From positions 449-15,670 of the forward strand of contig DDSR01000184.1 in the NCBI GenBank assembly GCA_002343455.1: 15,222 nucleotides of DNA, given 5' to 3'. Made by a program: the position numbers and the translations under genes. The notes under the pieces were generated by a model. That model was not told where the DNA came from, ran no database searches, and saw only the letters and a program-made list of their open reading frames with translations. This document shows, one piece after another, positions 1 through 7,255 of this stretch (the first letter of the stretch is position 1; each line of letters opens with the position of its first letter). This DNA comes from Deltaproteobacteria bacterium UBA2385. GTDB lineage: Bacteria; Myxococcota_A; UBA796; UBA2385.

Positions 1-221
1 ACGAGGCGACCTCCGCGCTCGACAGCCAGACCGAGCGCGAGATCCAGTCGGCGCTCGACGCGCTCGCCGTCGGCCGCACCACCCTCGTGATCGCCCATCG
101 GCTCGGCACGATCCGCTCGGCGGACCGCATCGTGGTCATGGACGGCGGCCGCATCGTCGAGACGGGAACTCATGCCGACCTGATGGCCAACGCAGGACTC
201 TACGCAGCCTTGGCCGCCTGA
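1..221 (+). CDS. ABC transporter ATP-binding protein, 3' fragment (exporter type)
   Basis: This is the last 72 residues of an ABC transporter ATPase, cut off by the window start; the frame begins at base 3. The first visible residues are EATSALD, the end of Walker B (catalytic Glu) running into the D-loop. The switch/H-loop follows as LVIAHRL, then the usual tail [17 protein letters not shown] and [16 protein letters not shown] before a TGA stop. That tail is typical of MsbA/HlyB-like exporters, in which the nucleotide-binding domain is fused after a membrane domain. The fusion is inferred, because the membrane part lies outside the window. The substrate cannot be told. Leucine codons are almost all CTC, matching the 3' part of dnaE2 rather than the genes further right. 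The gene is followed by about 160 bases without a gene, then the tRNA on the other strand. Confidence 0.9.
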   Translation, partial: EATSALDSQTEREIQSALDALAVGRTTLVIAHRLGTIRSADRIVVMDGGRIVETGTHADLMANAGLYAALAA

Positions 222-380
222 TGCAGTTTCCGCCCCCTTGACTCGCGTCTGCCAGGTTCGCGGGAACCGAAATGAACGTCACCCAGACCGCGCGCGTCTC
301 CGCCTCGGGCCTCGCCTGTCATCGAGCGAATGGCCATCAGGCCGGCGACGAGCTTCAGGAACGGGTCTTTTTCGCGGAGG
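222..380. other. Intergenic gap between ABC gene and tRNA-Leu
   Basis: I see no convincing gene here. A small inverted repeat (GGTTC, 4-base loop, GAACC) lies at 255-268, about 34 bases after the ABC stop codon. It has no T-run after it, so it is at best a weak terminator. A run of five T's at 368-372 lies beside the 3' end of the tRNA but on the strand opposite to its transcription. Confidence 0.5.
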
Positions 381-464
381 TGGTGCCGGGGGCGGGACTT
401 GAACCCGCACCCCGCGAGGGAGTGGTGTTTGAGACCACCGCGTCTACCCTTCCGCCACCCCGGC
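381..464 (-). tRNA. tRNA-Leu (anticodon CAA)
   Basis: Read on the minus strand from 464, the gene has a 7-bp acceptor stem (GCCGGGG with CCCCGGC), discriminator A and an encoded CCA at 383-381. The anticodon stem is GTGGT/ACCAC (438-434 and 426-422) around the loop CTCAAAC, which gives anticodon CAA at 431-429 and reads codon TTG. A long class II variable arm follows, as expected for leucine. The T arm is GCGGG-TTCAAGT-CCCGC. Total length is 84 nt including CCA. All parts look intact, so the gene is probably functional. A possible recombinase remnant lies on its 5' side, not on the 3' side that integrases usually use. Confidence 0.95.
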
Positions 465-479
465 TAGGCCACCTCCAGC

Positions 480-497
480 GCCCGCACGCAAGCGGGC
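480..497. repeat. Small GC-rich stem-loop upstream of tRNA-Leu
   Basis: This is a perfect 6-bp inverted repeat, GCCCGC and GCGGGC, with a 6-base loop. It lies 16 bases upstream of the tRNA 5' end. It may belong to the 5' leader of the tRNA precursor or be a decayed end of the upstream remnant. No T-run follows on either strand. Confidence 0.35.
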
Positions 498-510
498 ATG
501 TCGGACGGCG

Positions 511-594
511 CGGGGCGAGCATAGACATCGTGGTGGCGATGGTCGAGTGCCCGATGAACTTCCGCACCACGGCGATCGGATGCTTCGGCTGCAT
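511..594 (-). pseudogene. Possible tyrosine recombinase (integrase) C-terminal remnant
   Basis: In one minus-strand frame this stretch encodes AVVRKFIGHSTIATTMSMLAP. It resembles the end of the tyrosine recombinase catalytic domain (family pattern roughly LGHSSIATTMxYxHxxP, where the Tyr is the nucleophile). Here the Tyr and the following His are missing (TTMSMLAP), and nothing recognisable as integrase continues upstream toward dnaE2. It can only be a decayed fragment. Its position beside a tRNA gene fits an old integration site, but the similarity is only about 20 residues and could be chance in GC-rich DNA. A possible tRNA promoter overlaps it. Confidence 0.35.
518..546 (-). promoter_or_regulatory. 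Possible promoter of tRNA-Leu
   Basis: On the minus strand, TCGACC (546-541) is followed after exactly 17 bases by TATGCT (523-518). This is a fair sigma70-type match that would start a transcript around 511, some 47 bases before the mature tRNA. It lies inside the integrase-like remnant, so if real that stretch is now regulatory. The match is inexact. Confidence 0.3.
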
Positions 595-640
595 GGACAA
601 TGAGCGAGCCGAAGGCATGGCCCTACGCATCGCCATGGCG

Positions 641-3600
641 TCACCGGAAGTCCCGCGTCTTCACCCTGATCGCGTCTATGCGGCCGTAGGGGTCGGCGAG
701 GTCGCGGCCGCGGAGGAGACGCGCCTCGCGCTCCCGCCGGTCAGGGCTGCCGCCGTTGCGGACCTCGTCGCCGCGGCCTTGCCGCAGCGGGAAGTCCGCC
801 TCGCGCCCGCCGACGCTGGCGAGATCCGTGGAGAGGTCCGCGAAGCGCCGGGCGACGAGATGGACCACCTCGCCCTGGCGCTGGATGCGCCCGCGCACGG
901 CCAGCATCCTCGCCGCCATCAGGATGCGGCGGTTCTGCTCGAAGGCCTTCGGCCAGACCACGAGGTTGGCGATGCCGGTCTCGTCCTCGAGGGTGATGAA
1001 GAGCACGCCCTTGGCGGAGCCCGGCCTCTGGCGGACGAGCACGATGCCGGCGGCCTCCAGCGACCGGCCGTCGCGGGCGGCCATGGCCTCGGCGCAGGTG
1101 ACGATCCGCCGGCGTCGGAGATCCTCGCGCAGGAATGCGACGGGGTGGCTCCGGAGCGTCAGGCCGAGGTGGCGATAGTCGGCGACGACCTCGCCGCCGG
1201 CCTGGCGGCGCCGGAGCAGGGCGGCCGGCTCCTCGGCCTCCGGCACGATCCGCCTCGCGCGCGCCGCGGCGGCGGCGAAGAGCGGCCGGGGCGCGTCGGC
1301 GAGCCCGCGGATGGCCCAGAGCGCCTCGCGGCGGGCGAGGCCGAAGGCCGGGCGGAAGGCGTCGGCCTCGGCGAGCTTGACGAGCGCGGCCTGCGGCACG
1401 GCGGCGCGGCGCCAGAGGTCGTCGACCGAGGCGAAGGGCTCGGCGGCCCGGGCCGCGACGATGGCGGCGGCATGGGCGTTGGCGAGGCCGCGGACCATGC
1501 GCAGCCCTAGCCGCACCGCCAGGCGCCCTTCCTCGCCGGTCGGCTCCAGCGTGCAGTCCCAGCGCGAGGCGTTGGCGCAGGCCGGCCGGACCTCGACCCC
1601 GTGCGCCTCGGCGTCGCGCACGATCTGCGCCGGCGCGTAGAAGCCCATCGGCTGGGAGTTGAGCAGGGCGGCGCAGAACACGTCCGGATGCCAGCATTTC
1701 AGCCAGGCCGAGGCGTAGGCGATCAGCGCGAAGGAGGCGGCGTGGCTCTCGGGAAAGCCGTAGGAGCCGAAGCCCTCGAGCTGGCGGAAGATCCGCTCGG
1801 CGAAGTCGCGCTCGTAGCCCTTGGCCGTCATCCCGGAGATGAGCTTCTCCCTGAAGTGCGAAACCCCGCCGCTGTGCTTGAAGGTGGCCATGGACTTGCG
1901 GAGCAGGTCGGCCTCGCCGGGGGTGAAGCCGGCGCATTCGATCGCGACACGCATCGCCTGCTCTTGAAAAAGCGGCACGCCGAGAGTCTTGCCGAGCACC
2001 TTCTCCAGCTCGGGCTTCGGGTAGTGGACGGGCTCAAGGCCCTCCCGGCGACGAAGATAGGGATGCACCATGTCGCCCTGGATCGGACCTGGTCGGACGA
2101 TCGCGACCTGCACGACGAGATCGTAATAAGTGCGTGGCTTGAGCCGCGGCAGCATCGACATCTGGGCCCGGCTCTCGATCTGGAAGACCCCGACCGTGTC
2201 GGCCTGGCCGATCATATCGTAGACCGCGGGGTCCTCGGAGGGGACCGTCGCCAGCTCCAGCCGCTGGCCGCTGAAGCCATGGACGAGGTCGAAGCCCTTG
2301 CGGATCGCCGTCAGCATCCCCAGCGAGAGGAAGTCGACCTTGACGAAGCCCATGATGTCGATGTCGTCCTTGTCCCACTGGATCACCGTCCGCCCGGGCA
2401 TGGTGGCTGGCTCGATCGGACAGAGGTCCACCAGCGGCGTGTCGGAGATGGTGAAGCCGCCGACGTGGATGCCGACATGGCGCGGCAGGCCGTGGAGCTG
2501 ATCGGCGAGTTCGAGCGTCAGCCGCACCCGGCCGTTGCGTGGGTCCAGCCCGGCCTCGCTGAGCTGGGTGTCGGTGATCTGTCCACGGTCGAACCAGTGG
2601 ACCTGCCGGGCGAGGTTGTCGACCTGGTCAGCGGAGAGGCCCACGGCCTGGCCCACATCGCGGATCGCCGAGCGGCGGCGCCAGGAGATCACCTCGTTGA
2701 CCATCGCGGCCCGCTGGCGACCGTAGCGGGCGTAGATGTAGCGGAAGACCTCTTCGCGGCGCTCGTGCTCGAAGTCGATGTCGATGTCGGGAGGCTCGCC
2801 CCGCTCTTCGCTGATGAAGCGCTCGAAGAGCAGGCTGCTGCTGGCCGGATCGACCGAGGTGACGCCCAGCACATAGCAGACCGCGCTGTTCGCGGCGCTG
2901 CCCCGGCCCTGGCAGAGGATCCCCTGGCTGCGGGCGAAGCGGACCGCGTCGTTCACCGTCAGGAAGTAGGCCGGGAAGTCCATCCGCTGGATCAGCGCCA
3001 GCTCGTGGTCCAACTGTTTACGGACCGCCGGCGGCGTGCCCTGCGGGTAGCGCTCGGCTGCCCCCTGGTCGACCAGCTGCCGCAGCCAGCCGATCGGGGT
3101 CTCGCCCTCGGGCACCACCTCGCGGGGGTAGCGGTAGCGGACCTGGTCGAGTGAGAAGGTGCAGTCCTCGGCCACCTGCACCGCCCGAGACAGGGCCGGG
3201 GCCAGCGAGCTGTCCGCCCCTCCCCAGCGGGCCCACATCGCCGCGGGCGAGAGCAGGTGCCGCTGGGAGTTCGACTGCAAGGCCTCGCCGGCCTGATCCA
3301 GGGTGCAGCGCAGGCGGATGCAGGTGAGCACGTCTTGAAGCCGCTGGCGATCGGCGCTGTGCATCAGCACATCGTTGGTGGCCAGCAGGGGCAGGCCGCT
3401 GTCCCGGGAGAGCTCCAGCCGGCCGCGCACCCGCTGCCGATCGTGGCTGTCCAGGGGGCGGACCAGGCCCAGCGAGGCCTGCGGACCCAGCGCCTGCCGC
3501 AGGGCCCGGGCCCGGGGCAGGCTCCAGTCCCCCATCGCGATCAGGTGCAGGCCCTGGCCGTTCTCCAGCACCTCTTCCAGCGTGAGCTGCCCCCGGCCCT

Positions 3601-3970
3601 TCACCACCTGGCGCTCTCGACGCTGGGCCGGGCTGCCCACACACTCCTCGTCCGGAGGCCCCCCGCAGCGGGAGCGGGTCAGCAGGTGGCAGAGCCGGGT
3701 CCAGCCGGTCGCGTCGCGGGCCAGGGCCACCAGCCCGGGGCCGTCGACCAGGGTCAGCAGGGCCCCGCAGATCAGCCGCACGCCGTGCTGTACGGCCGCC
3801 TTCCAGGCCCGCGGCAGGCCGTAGACCCCGTCCCGATCGGTGATCGCGAGGCTGTGCAGGCCCAGGGCCGCCGCCTGCTCGATCAGATCTTCGGGCAGGC
3901 TGGCGCCCTCGCCAAAGGAGAAGGCGCTGCGGCAGCAGAGCTCGGCGGTGGGTGGCAGCTCAGCTCGCAT
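641..3970 (-). CDS. dnaE2: Error-prone DNA polymerase III alpha, DnaE2/ImuC
   Basis: This is a replicative-type (C-family) polymerase used for translesion synthesis with ImuB after DNA damage, about 1109 aa, the usual length. The ATG at 3970 is chosen because it overlaps the imuB stop (ATGCGAGCTGA). A longer reading from 4030 would run 70 bases into imuB. Numbering from this start, the N-terminal PHP domain is degenerate ([13 protein letters not shown]). The polymerase core has GRGSAANS near residue 355, PDIDIDF near 394-400 (two catalytic Asp), and VKVDFLSLG with the third Asp near 546. [16 protein letters not shown] marks the helix-hairpin-helix region. A C-terminal OB fold ([13 protein letters not shown] to [10 protein letters not shown]) and the ending IRVKTRDFR are typical of proteobacterial DnaE2. 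No frameshift is seen. Leucine codons change from CTG-rich (5' part) to CTC-rich (3' part) inside the gene. Confidence 0.95.
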   Translation of the reverse strand: MRAELPPTAELCCRSAFSFGEGASLPEDLIEQAAALGLHSLAITDRDGVYGLPRAWKAAVQHGVRLICGALLTLVDGPGLVALARDATGWTRLCHLLTRSRCGGPPDEECVGSPAQRRERQVVKGRGQLTLEEVLENGQGLHLIAMGDWSLPRARALRQALGPQASLGLVRPLDSHDRQRVRGRLELSRDSGLPLLATNDVLMHSADRQRLQDVLTCIRLRCTLDQAGEALQSNSQRHLLSPAAMWARWGGADSSLAPALSRAVQVAEDCTFSLDQVRYRYPREVVPEGETPIGWLRQLVDQGAAERYPQGTPPAVRKQLDHELALIQRMDFPAYFLTVNDAVRFARSQGILCQGRGSAANSAVCYVLGVTSVDPASSSLLFERFISEERGEPPDIDIDFEHERREEVFRYIYARYGRQRAAMVNEVISWRRRSAIRDVGQAVGLSADQVDNLARQVHWFDRGQITDTQLSEAGLDPRNGRVRLTLELADQLHGLPRHVGIHVGGFTISDTPLVDLCPIEPATMPGRTVIQWDKDDIDIMGFVKVDFLSLGMLTAIRKGFDLVHGFSGQRLELATVPSEDPAVYDMIGQADTVGVFQIESRAQMSMLPRLKPRTYYDLVVQVAIVRPGPIQGDMVHPYLRRREGLEPVHYPKPELEKVLGKTLGVPLFQEQAMRVAIECAGFTPGEADLLRKSMATFKHSGGVSHFREKLISGMTAKGYERDFAERIFRQLEGFGSYGFPESHAASFALIAYASAWLKCWHPDVFCAALLNSQPMGFYAPAQIVRDAEAHGVEVRPACANASRWDCTLEPTGEEGRLAVRLGLRMVRGLANAHAAAIVAARAAEPFASVDDLWRRAAVPQAALVKLAEADAFRPAFGLARREALWAIRGLADAPRPLFAAAAARARRIVPEAEEPAALLRRRQAGGEVVADYRHLGLTLRSHPVAFLREDLRRRRIVTCAEAMAARDGRSLEAAGIVLVRQRPGSAKGVLFITLEDETGIANLVVWPKAFEQNRRILMAARMLAVRGRIQRQGEVVHLVARRFADLSTDLASVGGREADFPLRQGRGDEVRNGGSPDRREREARLLRGRDLADPYGRIDAIRVKTRDFR

Positions 3971-5561
3971 CGAACCAGCCATGCAGCAGCCAGTGGCCTT
4001 CTTCCTGGTAGAGCCAGGCGCGGCGGCCATCGGCCAGGGTGGCGCACCAGTAGAGGCGATCGAAGCCGTCCTCCCACCACTCGCCCGCGAGGTGTTCGGG
4101 CCCGGCGATGTCGACCAGGTCGAGCCAGCGGCCGTCGATGTGCAGGCGCGCCGGTCGCTGCCCCAGCTCGGGCTCGGGCGCCTGGGCCTGCACCTCGGCC
4201 CCCAGCGCCGGACGCAGCAGCAGGGCCGGGCGCAGCGGGGGCAGGGGAGGGGAGAAGCCGACCCAGGCCCGCACCGGATCGCTGCCGTCGCTGCGCTTGC
4301 GGGCCAGGGAGTCGGCCTGACAGGACTGCACCGCGGGACCGGGTCCGGGCCAGGGGGTGCCCAGGCAGGCCCCCTCGGGCAGGTGCCGGGAGCGCGCCAT
4401 CGGCACCGTCACCGCCTGCTCGCCCAGCTCGTCCTGCAAGCGGGCCACCGCCTCGTCCAGGCTCTCGGCCGCCCGCTGGCGCTCCAGCAGATCCCGCTGC
4501 CGCCCGGTGAAGGGGGTCGCCTCGGGCAGCAGCAGCTCCACGCCGATCACCGGGCCGGCGAGCTGCACCCGCTCCAGCCGGGTCCGCAGCAGATCGAGCA
4601 TATGGCGGCTGTCCCGGGTCGGGCTGCCCAGGCGCAGGCTGATCTCCTGTTCAGATCCAGCCCCGGCGGCGTCGTCTTGCGGATCCAGGCGCAGCCGCAG
4701 CACCACCCGCACCGCCGCCCGATCCCGGGCCGAGAGGCAGGCCGCCGCGTCCCGCAGCAGGGCGTTGAGCACGAAGATCAGGGCATCGCGCTCTTCAACT
4801 GGATCGGGCAGGTCCTGGTGGAAGACCAGGGGCTGGTCCTCGTCCCAGGAGGCCAGCGCCGGCTGCGGACCGCGCCCGCAGGCCAGGGCGTGGGCGGCCA
4901 CCGCCAGCGGGGAGAGGCGCCCCACCACGCTGGCCGGCGGCAGGGCGGCGAAGGCCCCGACCGTGTGCAGGCCCAGGCCCTGGAGCAGCTCGTGCTCGCG
5001 CTGGGGCAGGCCCAGGGAGGCCAGGGGGAGGTCGGCCATCGCCTGCGGGCCCTGGCCGGGGGCCACGCGTCGGCAGCGCCGGCCCCAGGCCGCGCAGGCC
5101 CAGGCCGTGCCGGGATCGTCGGCCACCACCACCACCGCCGCGTGCCCCAGCTCGCGCAGCCGCAGCCGCGTCCGCTCCATCAGGGCCCGCTCCACGCCCG
5201 CGGTGGCGGCCCCGCCGGGCCCCCGCCGCCGGGCCCCCGCCCCGCTGATGTCGACCACCAGCGCGTCGGGTGGCAGCGCGCCCACCTGGGGAGAGAGGCG
5301 CAGGAGCTGGTGGGCCAGCTCTTGCAGATCCTGCGCCTCGCCCTGCGGATCCAGCGTCTCGACCTGCAAGGTCGGCAGCACCGCCCGCGCCTCGGCCGCC
5401 GTCATGCCCGGCCGCACCCTGCCGCGGGTGGCCGTCGGCGTCGCGCACTGCACCCGCCAGGCGCTCTTCTCTTCGGCGACCAGGGCCACGGGCCGGTCCG
5501 CGGTCCAGCCGCAGCGCTCGAGACGGAAGGTCGGTAACCAGGCGACGAGGTATCGGAACAT
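3960..5561 (-). CDS. imuB: ImuB-like, catalytically inactive Y-family polymerase adaptor
   Basis: This 533-aa protein is the ImuB component of the ImuB-DnaE2 mutasome. In the known system ImuB does not polymerise; it links DnaE2 to the beta sliding clamp. The N-terminus [15 protein letters not shown] and [13 protein letters not shown] (98-108) sit where Y-family polymerases carry their metal-binding acidic residues. The usual DMD and SxDE motifs are absent, as expected for ImuB. A helix-hairpin-helix-like stretch [31 protein letters not shown] spans 178-208, and a little-finger-like region follows. QRDLLER (355-361) is a plausible degenerate clamp-binding motif in the place where relatives have QxDLF. 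The stop overlaps the dnaE2 start, so translation is probably coupled. No imuA precedes it. The ATG at 5561 lies 6 bases after a TATACT box. Confidence 0.9.
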   Translation of the reverse strand: MFRYLVAWLPTFRLERCGWTADRPVALVAEEKSAWRVQCATPTATRGRVRPGMTAAEARAVLPTLQVETLDPQGEAQDLQELAHQLLRLSPQVGALPPDALVVDISGAGARRRGPGGAATAGVERALMERTRLRLRELGHAAVVVVADDPGTAWACAAWGRRCRRVAPGQGPQAMADLPLASLGLPQREHELLQGLGLHTVGAFAALPPASVVGRLSPLAVAAHALACGRGPQPALASWDEDQPLVFHQDLPDPVEERDALIFVLNALLRDAAACLSARDRAAVRVVLRLRLDPQDDAAGAGSEQEISLRLGSPTRDSRHMLDLLRTRLERVQLAGPVIGVELLLPEATPFTGRQRDLLERQRAAESLDEAVARLQDELGEQAVTVPMARSRHLPEGACLGTPWPGPGPAVQSCQADSLARKRSDGSDPVRAWVGFSPPLPPLRPALLLRPALGAEVQAQAPEPELGQRPARLHIDGRWLDLVDIAGPEHLAGEWWEDGFDRLYWCATLADGRRAWLYQEEGHWLLHGWFDAS

Positions 5562-5567
5562 GCGTGC

Positions 5568-5573
5568 AGTATA
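5568..5573 (-). promoter_or_regulatory. Possible -10 box of imuB-dnaE2 (leaderless)
   Basis: On the minus strand TATACT ends six bases before the imuB ATG. If it is a -10 element, transcription would start at or next to the ATG and the mRNA would be leaderless. I see no Shine-Dalgarno sequence upstream. The -35 region 17 bases further up (CCCCAC) matches poorly, so an activator, a repressor-controlled start or another promoter is possible. Confidence 0.4.
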
Positions 5574-5604
5574 TCGGGTTCGCCTCGCCGGTGGGGATTT
5601 GGAT

Positions 5605-5621
5605 AGGACAGAAAATGTCCT
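5605..5621. promoter_or_regulatory. 17-nt dyad upstream of imuB, candidate damage-response operator
   Basis: A perfect inverted repeat with 6-bp arms, AGGACA and TGTCCT, surrounds a 5-base A/T-rich centre. It lies 44 bases upstream of the imuB ATG in a 72-base gap. imuB-dnaE2 operons are normally LexA-controlled, so this is the natural operator candidate. It does not match the LexA boxes I know (GTTC-N7-GTTC, CTGT-N8-ACAG, CGAAC-N4-GTTCG). It could instead be a weak terminator of the preceding lipoprotein gene, since it starts 13 bases after that stop, but it lacks a T-run. Confidence 0.4.
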
Positions 5622-5633
5622 TGACGAACCGTG

Positions 5634-6053
5634 TCAGGGCGTGCCGAGCAGCTCCACCGTGATCTCGCCGGTATAGCAGGTCGGCGGGCAGTCCTCGCCG
5701 TTGGGCTGGCTGACCTGCCAGTCGGGTGTGACCGTGCCCTCGCCGGCATAGCCGCCGCCGCCGCCGCCGCTGTCCCGACCGTCCGAGGACAGGGTCCACC
5801 GCACCTCGCCGCCGCCCAGCCCGTCGGCCAGCGCCAGCACCAGCCGGCTCCCCTCGCAGCTCAGGGCGGGGTCGCTGGTCCCCTCGCAGTCCACGACGAA
5901 GTCCTGGCCGCCGACGGTCAACATGCCGGAGACCTCGCTGACGTCGTCGGGTCCCTGCACGACGACGACCAGCTCGCTCAGGCAGCCGATCTGCGTGCAA
6001 GACAGAGGCTCCTCGTCGCAGCCGAGGAGGAGGGAGAGGATGAGTGGAATCAT
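5634..6053 (-). CDS. Small secreted lipoprotein of unknown function
   Basis: I do not recognise this 139-aa protein. MIPLILSLLLGC is a minimal lipoprotein signal ending in an LLGC lipobox, so the mature chain would start at Cys12 and be lipid-anchored. The rest is acidic and low in basic residues. It has cysteines spaced in a way that could form disulfides (SCTQIGC, DCEGTS, LSCEGS, DCPPTCYTG). A run of six glycines lies near residue 96 (DSGGGGGGYAG), encoded by a GCC/GGC triplet run. GGAG seven bases before the ATG is a good ribosome-binding site. It follows the PI-PLC-like gene by 37 bases on the same strand, so the two are probably co-transcribed. Nothing ties it to imuB downstream. Confidence 0.7.
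   Translation of the reverse strand: MIPLILSLLLGCDEEPLSCTQIGCLSELVVVVQGPDDVSEVSGMLTVGGQDFVVDCEGTSDPALSCEGSRLVLALADGLGGGEVRWTLSSDGRDSGGGGGGYAGEGTVTPDWQVSQPNGEDCPPTCYTGEITVELLGTP
5751..5770. repeat. GCC triplet run inside the small lipoprotein gene
   Basis: This is an uninterrupted run of GCC triplets, a little under seven copies, encoding the six-glycine stretch on the minus strand. Such runs can change length by slippage in whole triplets without shifting the frame. Confidence 0.8.
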
Positions 6054-6090
6054 GGCGCGCTCCGGTGCTTTGAACGTCTATCGAGGCGGC

Positions 6091-6930
6091 TCAGCCTCCG
6101 CCCTGGTTGACCCCCTCCACCACCGAGAACAGATCCCCGACCGCGTAGTGGTCGACCGCCAGCACGTTCACCCGCCGGTCCCACTGCTGCTCGCAGTCCC
6201 GCACCCGCGCCTCCAGCACCGCGGCGGCGTTGGCCTCGACCGCGTTGTCCTCGGTCGAGAGCGGGTCGCTGACCCAGTGATTGACCAGGAAGAGGGAGTT
6301 CTCGGGCGCGCCGCGGTTCAGCTCGCAAGAGAAGTCCTCGACCGACTCGAAGCTGTAGGGCGTGTCGAAGAGCTCCGTCCAAGCGGCGCCGTACCACTCG
6401 GCCGCGCCTCCCCCCGACTCGGCGACCATCAGCACGCGACGGTCCGCCTCGACCAGCTCGCCCAGGGTGGGCCAGGCCTCGCCCGGCGCCGGAGGCAGGA
6501 TCGCCCGCTGGTCCAGGCCGACCTCGCTCAGCACCTGGACCGAGAGCTCCGGCTCGATGTGGTCCTCGAAGATGAGGATCAGCACCTCGCCGGGGGAGGC
6601 GTCCAGGAAGTCCTGGACCTCGCCCAGCCCCTCGTGCAGCGGCTGGCTGCCCAGCTCACAATAGCTGTGGCAGAGCATCGGCTCGCCCTCGTAGAGCCAG
6701 GTGTCCAGCATCATGGCGCGCACGCCGTCCTGGAGCTGCCGGGTCAGGCCGTAGGGCTGGTTGGGGATCAGCCAGCCGTCCGCCGCGCTGGACATGCTGT
6801 TGTGGGTGCCGGGCAGGGTCAGCTCGTCCAGGCGGCGCTCGCAGTGCTCGGCCTGGCCGTTGCAGGCGAGGGGAGGCGTGGAGGCCGGGTCGGGGCTGGA
6901 GCAGGCGAGCAGGGGGAGGAGGAGGAGCAC
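6091..6930 (-). CDS. PI-PLC X-domain lipoprotein (phosphatidylinositol phospholipase C-like)
   Basis: This 279-aa protein has the catalytic X domain of phosphatidylinositol-specific phospholipase C. The GTG start gives a short signal LLLLPLLAC with lipobox Cys10. LTLPGTHNSMSS (38-48) carries the first catalytic His (43). DGVRAMMLDTWLY is the family's conserved 'R-x-x-x-D-x-R/W' strand. MLCHSYC holds the second His (88), spaced about as in the Bacillus enzyme. EVQDFLDASPGEVLILIFEDH is a further family hallmark. These enzymes cleave the phosphodiester of inositol phospholipids or GPI anchors; bacterial lipoprotein members often have unknown substrates. The protein is probably anchored outside the cytoplasm. 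It heads a likely two-gene unit with the small lipoprotein. No Shine-Dalgarno is obvious before the GTG. Confidence 0.8.
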   Translation of the reverse strand: MLLLLPLLACSSPDPASTPPLACNGQAEHCERRLDELTLPGTHNSMSSAADGWLIPNQPYGLTRQLQDGVRAMMLDTWLYEGEPMLCHSYCELGSQPLHEGLGEVQDFLDASPGEVLILIFEDHIEPELSVQVLSEVGLDQRAILPPAPGEAWPTLGELVEADRRVLMVAESGGGAAEWYGAAWTELFDTPYSFESVEDFSCELNRGAPENSLFLVNHWVSDPLSTEDNAVEANAAAVLEARVRDCEQQWDRRVNVLAVDHYAVGDLFSVVEGVNQGGG

Positions 6931-7255
6931 GGGGAGAGGGTAGCCTGAGTGGGGAGGGGAGCGGGGATCGAGCGGGCGAGGATCGGAGTCTGGGTCTCCT
7001 GCGGCTTCCGCTGGCTCAAGAGCGGGACCAAGTCGTGCGATGAGCCATCATCTCTGGAGTTGGTCCCGCAATTACGTCCCTAAGTCGGGCGATGACCGGT
7101 CATCTCCGGAGTTGGTCCCGCAATTGCGTCCCTAAGTCCGACGATGACCGATCATCTCCGGAGTTGGTCCCTCAGAGTGGTCCGCGTCCTCGTGGGGGAC
7201 GGCGCCACGACCACCAGGGACAGGGTCCAGTCCACGTCGTGCTACCTGAAGCAGC
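6931..7255. other. Non-coding region between divergent PI-PLC and EEP genes
   Basis: This 325-base gap must hold the promoters of both divergent genes, but I cannot name clear -35/-10 boxes. Its centre is a three-copy 52-bp repeat array, listed separately. Reading frames that cross it are broken by the 52-base period, which is not a multiple of three, so it is unlikely to code. Confidence 0.7.
7024..7171. repeat. Three tandem 52-bp repeats with nested palindromes
   Basis: Copies start at 7024, 7076 and 7128; the third breaks off after about 44 bases. Copies 1 and 2 agree at 42 of 52 positions. Copies 2 and 3 differ at three positions over 44. Each copy has a central palindrome, perfect in copy 2 (GATGACCGGTCATC, 7091-7104) and slightly decayed in copies 1 and 3. 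Copies 2 and 3 also contain CTCCGGAG, and copy 2 contains GCAATTGC. Each copy has TTGGTCCC near its right end. Copy 1 begins with its complement GGGACCAA, so the whole 148-base array is bounded by an 8-bp inverted repeat. Possible roles are an operator array, a repetitive extragenic palindrome family, or a small non-autonomous element. Confidence 0.85.

Noticed and set aside
255..268. Rho-independent terminator of the ABC gene
   Set aside because: It is only a 5-bp stem with no T-run after it.
272..1510. Long plus-strand open frame (412 aa) opposite the tRNA and the dnaE2 3' end
   Set aside because: It reads through the antisense of tRNA-Leu and dnaE2, has no recognisable domain, and is the kind of open antisense frame expected at this GC content.
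3971..4030. Upstream ATG (4030) as the dnaE2 start
   Set aside because: It would extend 20 residues into imuB with no DnaE2-like sequence; the ATG at 3970 gives the usual short overlap and family N-terminus.
1601..5537. Plus-strand frames of 417-565 aa opposite dnaE2 and imuB
   Set aside because: They are His/Gln/Gly/Arg-rich mirror frames of well-supported genes on the minus strand.
7024..7171. CRISPR array
   Set aside because: The repeat covers the whole 52-bp unit with no unique spacers, there are only three copies, and no cas gene is in the window.
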